From: Modestobacter sp.
Lineage (GTDB): Bacteria; Actinomycetota; Actinomycetes; Mycobacteriales; Geodermatophilaceae
Length of the DNA stretch: 6,602 nt
Assembly (NCBI GenBank): GCA_025965775.1
Contig: JAOPWG010000358.1
Span: 1-6,602 of the forward strand
Reading direction: 5' to 3'
Part shown: piece by piece, positions 1 to 4,417 of the stretch
How positions within the stretch are numbered: position 1 is the stretch's first letter
Layout: every line of letters starts with the position of its first letter
Position numbers and translations under genes: made by a program
Notes under the pieces: model-generated
What the model saw: the letters and a program-made list of their open reading frames with translations, nothing else
The model's database searches: none
What the model was told of the DNA's origin: nothing

Positions 1-63
1 CTCAACGGATAGAGCATCTGACTACGGATCAGAAGGTTAGGGGTTCGAATCCCTTCGGGCGCA
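1..63 (+). tRNA. tRNA-Arg (anticodon ACG), 5' end cut off
   Basis: The 3' part of an arginine tRNA; roughly the first 10 bases (5' acceptor strand and start of the D arm) lie outside the window. The D stem closes with GAGC at 12-15. The anticodon stem TCTGA/TCAGA (17-21, 29-33) encloses the 7-base loop CTACGGA, which puts anticodon ACG at 24-26; ACG is normally modified to ICG and reads CGU, CGC and CGA. A short variable region follows. The T arm (39-55) has the loop TTCGAAT. The 3' acceptor strand CGGGCGC (56-62) and discriminator A63 complete it. CCA is not encoded, as is usual in actinobacteria. No integrase or repeat of the tRNA end is seen, so nothing suggests use as an attachment site. 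Confidence 0.95.
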
Positions 64-82
64 CGTCTGGTTGAGACAGCAC

Positions 83-116
83 CGCGGCCCCGCTCTCCTC
101 GGAGATCGGGGCCGCG
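83..116. terminator. Strong GC hairpin terminator between tRNA-Arg and the TetR gene
   Basis: A perfect 10-bp stem (CGCGGCCCCG at 83-92 with CGGGGCCGCG at 107-116) continues, after one C/T mismatch, into four more pairs (94-97 with 102-105) and a 4-base loop. On the plus strand it is followed by TTGTTGT. It lies 20 nt past the tRNA end and 16 nt beyond the stop codon of the convergent TetR gene. It therefore probably stops both transcripts. Confidence 0.85.
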
Positions 117-132
117 TTGTTGTCCGCGGCCC

Positions 133-741
133 TCACGCGGGGATCTGGTCCGCGCTGATCGAGAGGCCGGCGAGGAGCCGGGCTGCTGCCGCCCGGAACC
201 CCGCGACGTCACCGTTCATGCGGGTGATCAACATGGCGCCCTCCAGTCCGCCCAGCACCATGGCCGCGCTGTCCGCGGCCGAGCCGGAGAACGCCAGGGT
301 GCCCTCCCGGCGCCCCCGCTCCAGGACCGACCGCAGCCACTCCGCGTTGTGCTCGAAGAAGGCGGTGACGCCGCGCTGCATCGCCGGCGGCAGCGTCATG
401 TACTCGGCGGCGAGCATCCCGCACAGGCACATCCGCTGCCGGCTGAGCACCTCGGCGTACAGCTCGGCGTAGCCCTCCAGCGCGGCGGGCGCGCCCGACG
501 CCTCGACGTCCAGCTCGGCGAGCGCAGCTGCGAACCGGTCCGCGTAGCGCGCGACGAGCGCCTCGCCGAGCTCGGCCTTGCCCGGGTAGTGGTAGTGCAG
601 CGCGGCCCGGGTGATGCCCAGCTCGGTGGCGACGTCGGCGTAGCTGAAGCCGTTGTGCCCCCGCGTCTGCACCAGCCGCTCGGCCACGTCCAGGATCCGC
701 GTGGTGGTCCCGGCCGGCCTGGCCCCCGGTTCGGTTCGCAC
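133..741 (-). CDS. TetR/AcrR-family transcriptional regulator
   Basis: A 202-residue protein of typical TetR size. The N-terminal DNA-binding domain spans about residues 12-60, with the helix-turn-helix ADVATELGITRAALHYHYPG at 35-54, a close match to the family signature. The rest is an all-helical ligand-binding and dimerisation domain of unknown ligand. It includes MCLCGML (104-110), whose Cys-X-Cys could be a reactive or metal-sensitive site; I recall similar Cys-Gly segments in one TetR subgroup. The start is GTG at 741, preceded by GGGAGGG with about 8 nt spacing. The gene diverges from a cupin gene across 90 bp that contain a candidate operator, so it most likely represses the cupin gene and possibly itself. 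The family call is firm; the inducer cannot be told from sequence. Confidence 0.93.
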   Translation of the reverse strand: MRTEPGARPAGTTTRILDVAERLVQTRGHNGFSYADVATELGITRAALHYHYPGKAELGEALVARYADRFAAALAELDVEASGAPAALEGYAELYAEVLSRQRMCLCGMLAAEYMTLPPAMQRGVTAFFEHNAEWLRSVLERGRREGTLAFSGSAADSAAMVLGGLEGAMLITRMNGDVAGFRAAAARLLAGLSISADQIPA

Positions 742-755
742 GGCGCCGCCCTCCC

Positions 756-784
756 TTGACTCCTACTTACGTGCAGGTCAGAAT
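756..784 (+). promoter_or_regulatory. Putative sigma-70-type promoter of the cupin gene
   Basis: The -35 element TTGACT (756-761; 5 of 6 consensus) and -10 element CAGAAT (779-784; 4 of 6) are separated by exactly 17 nt. Transcription would begin near 791, about 40 nt before the cupin start. It is the only good match to a housekeeping promoter in the divergent gap. The spacer is occupied by the palindrome annotated separately. Confidence 0.6.
757..780. promoter_or_regulatory. Candidate TetR operator palindrome
   Basis: A 24-bp imperfect inverted repeat centred between 768 and 769. The outer arms are TGAC (757-760) and GTCA (777-780) and the core is ACtTAcGT (765-772); 7 of 12 base pairs are symmetric. 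Length and symmetry suit a TetR dimer or dimer pair. It spans the gap between the -35 and -10 elements of the cupin promoter, so binding there would exclude RNA polymerase. It lies 16 bp from the TetR start codon, so autoregulation is likely. The assignment to this regulator is inferred from position only. Confidence 0.55.
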
Positions 785-820
785 ACGCGTGCGGCCGCAC
801 CCCACAGCGTTCACTGCTCG

Positions 821-826
821 AGGAGG
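821..826 (+). promoter_or_regulatory. Ribosome binding site that sets the cupin start at 832
   Basis: Perfect AGGAGG. It lies 5 nt before the ATG at 832 but only 2 nt before the in-frame GTG at 829, so it favours the ATG as the real start. Confidence 0.8.
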
Positions 827-831
827 CGGTG

Positions 832-1191
832 ATGTCCGCACAGCAGACCGAACACCTCAGCTTCACGACCCCGGACGAGGTCCGGGAGTTCCCGCACGGG
901 CGGGCGGAGATCCTGAAGGTGGCCGGCCGCGAAGTCGGCCGACTGGTCTTCCAGCCGGGCTGGCGGTGGTCCGCCGACGTCAAGCCCATCGCCGGCACCG
1001 ACAGCTGCCAGGCGCCCCACGTGCAGTACCACGTGAGCGGGCGCCTGCGGATCCGGATGGACGACGGGACCGAGTTCGAAGCCGGCCCCGGGGACGTCAC
1101 CTCGCTGCCCAGTGGCCATGACGCCTGGGTGGTGGGCGACGAGCCGGCGGTGACCGTCGACTGGTTCGGCGCGAGCGAGTACGCCCGCTAG
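832..1191 (+). CDS. Small single-domain cupin protein
   Basis: A 119-residue protein made of one cupin beta-barrel. Cupin motif 1 corresponds to H63-VQY-H67 followed by SGRLRIRMDDG (69-79). Motif 2 is GPGDVTSLPSGHDAW (85-99) with the PxGH signature and H96. The His residues H63, H67 and H96 are the likely metal ligands. Motif 1 has H-x3-H rather than the classic H-x-H, and the usual Glu is not evident. C59 sits next to the site. ATG 832 is preferred over GTG 829 because of the spacing to AGGAGG. Small cupins of this type bind or convert small molecules, but the substrate cannot be inferred. Being divergent from a TetR gene with an operator-like promoter suggests induction by a small molecule. 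Confidence 0.85.
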   Translation: MSAQQTEHLSFTTPDEVREFPHGRAEILKVAGREVGRLVFQPGWRWSADVKPIAGTDSCQAPHVQYHVSGRLRIRMDDGTEFEAGPGDVTSLPSGHDAWVVGDEPAVTVDWFGASEYAR

Positions 1192-1282
1192 GTCCGCGCC
1201 GACGTACAGGCAGTTCACCGGCGGCGGAGACGACGGCGCCGGACCACCGGCCGGACGCCGTGTCCGCGGCCCGGCCTGGACG

Positions 1283-1288
1283 AGGAGG
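1283..1288 (+). promoter_or_regulatory. Ribosome binding site of the DUF1059 gene
   Basis: Perfect AGGAGG, 6 nt before the ATG at 1295, which fixes the start. The 103-bp gap after the cupin stop has only a weak hairpin (CCGGCG 1218-1223 with CGCCGG 1237-1242) and no promoter I can recognise. It is therefore open whether this gene is co-transcribed with the cupin. Confidence 0.75.
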
Positions 1289-1294
1289 CACGAG

Positions 1295-1489
1295 ATGGCC
1301 CGCAAGATGATCGACTGCCGGCAGGTTCCCAGTGACGTCAACTGCACCCTGACCATCGCCGGCCAGGAGGAAGAGGTCCTCGACGCCGCGACAGCCCATG
1401 CGGTGGCCAAGCACGGCCATGAGGACACCCCGGAACTCCGGGAGATGCTCCGGGGCGCACTGACCGATGCCGAGCCCGCGATGACGTGA
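1295..1489 (+). CDS. DUF1059 family small protein
   Basis: A 64-residue soluble protein. The pattern MIDCRQVPSDVNCTLTIAG (5-23), followed by an Ala-His-Ala-Val segment and HGHEDTPELRE (40-50), matches what I know of DUF1059, a family of small predicted stress-related proteins common in actinobacteria and proteobacteria. Two conserved-looking cysteines (C8, C17) and the histidines of the HGH segment could bind metal or act in redox chemistry; this is speculation. It has no signal peptide or membrane segment, so it is probably cytoplasmic. It follows the cupin in the same direction by 103 bp and ends just before a hairpin terminator. Family assignment is good; the function is unknown. Confidence 0.85.
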   Translation: MARKMIDCRQVPSDVNCTLTIAGQEEEVLDAATAHAVAKHGHEDTPELREMLRGALTDAEPAMT

Positions 1490-1522
1490 GGTCGGCCGTT
1501 CCGGCCCACGTCCCGACAGTGC

Positions 1523-1556
1523 CGCGGCCCCGCGCTCTGCCGAGTGAGGGGCCGTG
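1523..1556. terminator. GC hairpin terminator between convergent genes
   Basis: A 9-bp stem with one G-U wobble (CGCGGCCCC at 1523-1531 with GGGGCCGTG at 1548-1556). The 16-base loop contains an inner CTC/GAG pairing (1535-1537 with 1542-1544). There is no U tract. It lies 33 nt past the DUF1059 stop and 24 nt beyond the stop of the minus-strand beta-helix lipoprotein gene, so it probably terminates both. Its stem and inner pairing closely resemble the hairpin at 83-116. Confidence 0.7.
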
Positions 1557-1580
1557 ACGTCCTGTGCGGAGCGACCTCGG

Positions 1581-2711
1581 TCACGAGTTCCTGCAGGTGA
1601 CGTTGCTCAGCCCCTTGCCCGCGCCACCGGCGCTGTTGTCGCACCTCACCGTGGTGCGGTCCCGGATGGAGCGCGGGCCGGCCACGTCGACCATGTACCC
1701 CTCGGCGCCGACCGTCCCGGTGTTTCCGGTGAAGACGTTGTCCCGGCCCCAGTCGTCGACCACTTGGTGGACCTGGAAGCCGTCCTTCGGGGTGGCGGTG
1801 CCGGTGTTGCCGTCGATCGTCCAGCCGTTGCCCTTCACGTCGACCCAGGAGTCGGCCCCGACCATCGCGGAGCCGTCGAAGGTGTTGTGCCGGACGACGC
1901 CGCCGCTGGTGCCCTCCTTGATGTCCACCGCCTCGGCCGTCGTCCCGGAGATGTCGTTGCCCTCGATGAGGTTGCGGTCGCTGCGGTCGGGCTGGCATCC
2001 GCTGATCTGGCACCAGTTGCTCTCGGCGGTGCCGGTGTAGATGCCCTCCCCGAACTTGGCCCTGCGCAGCCCGGTGTTGCGGACGGTGTTGCCCGACACG
2101 ACGTTGTCGGTGCTGTTGGTGCGCAGGTGGATGGCCTCGTCGCCGACCGAGGTGACCATGAGCCCCTCGATCCGGTTACCGACGCCGGCGTCCACCATCA
2201 CGCCCTTCTTGCCGCCGGTCACGGTCAGTCCGGAGACCTGCCAGTACGCGGCCCCGCTCAGGTGCAGGGTGTAGTCCCCGTCGATCTGGCCACCGTCGAG
2301 AATCGCGCCCCGGCTGCCGCAGAGGTGGATCGGCGCCTCCGCGCTGGCCTTCGCCGTGGCCACGAAGTTCTCCTTGTACCGACCGTCGGCCAGTCGGATG
2401 GTCTGCCCCGGACGGGCGTCGTCCAGTGCCCGTTGAAGGTCGGCCGCGGTGGAGACGTCGACCGTGGTGGCGCCGGCACAGGAAGCCGGCGGAGGAGCGG
2501 GGGCCGAGGACGGCGACGGCGACGGCGACGGCGAGGGTGCGGGTGCGCTCGTCGACGAGGGTGCCGCCTGGTTGTCGTTGCCGCCGGAGCCGGACGTGCA
2601 GGCGCTCAGCGCGAGCAGGCCCAGCACAGCCACCAGCGTGACCGGACGGCTCACCCGATGGCGGTGGGCGCCCGCGGAGCGGGAGCAGGGGAGCGCGAGG
2701 CCGCGGATCAC
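1581..2711 (-). CDS. Secreted lipoprotein with right-handed parallel beta-helix (possible PL6-like lyase)
   Basis: 376 residues. The N-terminus carries Arg/His, a hydrophobic stretch (about 24-35) and a lipobox LSAC with the lipidated Cys at 38, so the protein should be anchored to the outer face of the membrane. A Gly/Ser/Pro linker with an SP repeat (about 39-76) leads to a right-handed beta-helix (about 84-373) that opens with DLQRALDDARPGQTIRLADG. Conserved-looking segments are GEGIYTG (221-227), PDRSDRN (241-247), TTAEAVDIKEGT (257-268) and DSWVDVKGN (287-295). E260-x4-K265 recalls the calcium Glu and catalytic Lys of PL6 lyases; this is inference. The start is GTG 2711: it overlaps the upstream stop (GTGA) and has AGGGGG 5 nt before it. 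A GTG at 2654 (residue 20) is possible but lacks such a site. The six Cys include C234/C239 and C357/C373, which may form disulfides. It is the last gene of the three-gene operon. Confidence 0.85.
   Translation of the reverse strand: MIRGLALPCSRSAGAHRHRVSRPVTLVAVLGLLALSACTSGSGGNDNQAAPSSTSAPAPSPSPSPSPSSAPAPPPASCAGATTVDVSTAADLQRALDDARPGQTIRLADGRYKENFVATAKASAEAPIHLCGSRGAILDGGQIDGDYTLHLSGAAYWQVSGLTVTGGKKGVMVDAGVGNRIEGLMVTSVGDEAIHLRTNSTDNVVSGNTVRNTGLRRAKFGEGIYTGTAESNWCQISGCQPDRSDRNLIEGNDISGTTAEAVDIKEGTSGGVVRHNTFDGSAMVGADSWVDVKGNGWTIDGNTGTATPKDGFQVHQVVDDWGRDNVFTGNTGTVGAEGYMVDVAGPRSIRDRTTVRCDNSAGGAGKGLSNVTCRNS
2509..2532. repeat. Hexanucleotide tandem repeat (GACGGC)x4 in the lipoprotein linker
   Basis: Four perfect copies of GACGGC. 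On the minus strand they encode the Ser-Pro repeat (about residues 60-68) of the linker between the lipid anchor and the beta-helix. Because the unit is 6 bp, gain or loss of copies keeps the frame and only changes linker length. Confidence 0.85.
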
Positions 2712-4417
2712 GTGGACCCCCTCGCAACCCGGCGCTCGACGTGCACCTGGTGGGGAGCACGCTCCCGGCGCAGCTCGTCCAGGTACGGCGAGGTGCCGGG
2801 CACGAGCCGCTGACGGCGGCCCCGCAGGGTCAGGAAGAGCGGCGCGCCCAGGAGCACCACCCACAGCAGGAGCATCGGGTGGTTGGGGATGAACTGCGAC
2901 CAGTAGACCGCGTCGTCCCGGTCCTGCGTCCAGCCCTCGACGTCATTGCCCGACTCGACGACGGTCACGCCTGTGTTGACCCGGTACACGTCCAACCCGC
3001 TCGGGCCCCGGCCGCCGATGGTGTTGCGCTCCAGCGACGAGCCGTTCGCCGCGCCCACGACCGAGATGGCGTGCCGGGTGGCACGACGGACGGAGTTCCC
3101 GGTGACCGCCACTGCCGCGTCCCGCACCCGGATCGCCGTCTCGCTGCCGGACAGGTCGTTCCCCGTCACCGTGGCCGAGGCGGCGCTGACCGAGATGCCG
3201 AACCGTCGGTTGCCGGTGACCGTCGTGTGCGCGATCTTCGTGGGGGCGGCGGTTCCCGCCAGCACGATGCCGTCGGTGTTGTCCGCGACCTGCGCGTCGG
3301 TGACGTCCACGGACTGGCCGTCCACCACCCGGACGCCGGCCTTGCCGTTGCCCCGAAAGACGCCACCGGACACCAGCACCTGGCCGTACGCCCGCAGTGA
3401 CGCCCCGCCGGCCGACTGCCCGATCGACAGGGGAGCCCCGCTGAAGAAGATGCCGCAGGCGCCGTTCCTCTCGGCGGTGACGCCGGCGTAGCTGATCAGC
3501 TCCGAGCCGTGGTCGGCAGAGAAGCCGTGTCGGCCGTTGTTCCGCGCCGTCGAGTTGGTGATCGTCGTCCCGGCGGTACTGCGGTGCAGCAACAGTCCGT
3601 CCACGGTGTTGCCGGAGAAGTCGGAGTCGGTGACGGTGAGTCCCTCGCCCCGGGAGGTGAAGGCCCCGTAGTGGTTGTGCCGGAACGTCGAACCGATGGC
3701 CGCCCCGGTCGCCGCGGTCGTCGAGCTGCCCGTCCAGGCGACTCCGCTGGTCCGGCCGGCCCAGAAGCCGAGGTCGCTGGCCTCCACGAATCGCACCACC
3801 ATGCCGCCGCTGACGTCCCGTACGTACGCGCGGCCGTCGATGGTGCTCGGGTCGGGGCGCTGCAGTCCCGGGTCCCAGCTGGTCACGGTCAGCGGACGGC
3901 CCTCGGCTCCCGACAGTGCGAGGTCGGCCTTCCAGGCCACCAGCGACACGAAGCCGGACTGCTGGCTGCGCAGCCGCAGCGTCGTGCCGGGGGCCTCGAT
4001 GGTCAGCCGTGCGCCCGGCGCGACGAAGACGTGCCGGGTGAGCAGCACTGCGCCGTCGGGCTGTACCTCGGCAGCGCCCAACCGTTCGAGGTCCGCCAAC
4101 CCGTAGGACAGTCCCCCTGCGGTGAGCACCAGCGTCTGGACCCCGCCGAGGTCCTGGAGGTAGGGCCCTGCACCCGGCCGGACCGAGGTGACCAGGGTGA
4201 GCAGCCGCTGGTCCTCCTGGGCCACGAGGGCGCTCTGCCGCTCGGCGTCCACCCTCGAGATCGGCGCCGTCGCCGGGGTCTGCCGGGTCGCCGCCTTGCC
4301 GGCCACCCGCTCGGACCGGTCGGCGGACAGCGGGTGGGTGACCAGCAGCATGCCCACCGCAGCCAGCGCCAGCGCCGCGGCGCCGAGCAACCGCGCGGTG
4401 GTCAGCGCCCGTCTCAT
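2708..4417 (-). CDS. Membrane-tethered AlgG-like right-handed beta-helix protein
   Basis: 569 residues. A hydrophobic N-terminal segment (about 8-27) and a C-terminal one (about 514-531) bracket a large extracytoplasmic part; both ends, including a basic 38-residue tail, should be cytoplasmic. Residues about 125-490 form a right-handed parallel beta-helix with repeated NxxG/GN turns. Residues about 121-330 resemble the alginate C5-epimerase AlgG as I remember it: a 'VAPGARLTIE...LRLRS...FVSLVAW' entry, then FRHNHYGAFT (245-254), TVDGLLLHRS (271-280) and NNGRHGF (293-299). These match AlgG's HNYYGFYT, YGIDPHDRS and KHGI blocks. H278 aligns with the catalytic His of DPHD, but the flanking Asp residues are absent. 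The start is ATG 4417, chosen because it overlaps the glycosyltransferase stop as ATGA; the reading frame is open further upstream only by chance. It probably acts on the polymer made by the GT2; epimerase activity is unproven. A general NosD/CASH-type carbohydrate-binding role is the alternative. Confidence 0.8.
   Translation of the reverse strand: MRRALTTARLLGAAALALAAVGMLLVTHPLSADRSERVAGKAATRQTPATAPISRVDAERQSALVAQEDQRLLTLVTSVRPGAGPYLQDLGGVQTLVLTAGGLSYGLADLERLGAAEVQPDGAVLLTRHVFVAPGARLTIEAPGTTLRLRSQQSGFVSLVAWKADLALSGAEGRPLTVTSWDPGLQRPDPSTIDGRAYVRDVSGGMVVRFVEASDLGFWAGRTSGVAWTGSSTTAATGAAIGSTFRHNHYGAFTSRGEGLTVTDSDFSGNTVDGLLLHRSTAGTTITNSTARNNGRHGFSADHGSELISYAGVTAERNGACGIFFSGAPLSIGQSAGGASLRAYGQVLVSGGVFRGNGKAGVRVVDGQSVDVTDAQVADNTDGIVLAGTAAPTKIAHTTVTGNRRFGISVSAASATVTGNDLSGSETAIRVRDAAVAVTGNSVRRATRHAISVVGAANGSSLERNTIGGRGPSGLDVYRVNTGVTVVESGNDVEGWTQDRDDAVYWSQFIPNHPMLLLWVVLLGAPLFLTLRGRRQRLVPGTSPYLDELRRERAPHQVHVERRVARGST

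Noticed and set aside
1..63. tRNA 3' end as an integration (att) site.
   Set aside because: No integrase, no repeat of the tRNA end within the window, and the following genes look like ordinary chromosomal genes.
71..472. Plus-strand open frame starting just after the tRNA.
   Set aside because: It lies opposite the TetR gene and begins inside the terminator region; its composition is that of a shadow frame.
1218..1242. Hairpin CCGGCG/CGCCGG after the cupin as a terminator.
   Set aside because: The stem is only 6 bp in very GC-rich DNA, with no U tract; not strong enough to list as a terminator.
1554..2813. Long plus-strand open frame (about 419 codons) opposite the lipoprotein gene.
   Set aside because: It is antisense to a clear beta-helix lipoprotein, has Val/Ala/Gly/Arg-rich low-complexity translation typical of GC-rich shadow frames, and has no ribosome binding site or recognisable domain.
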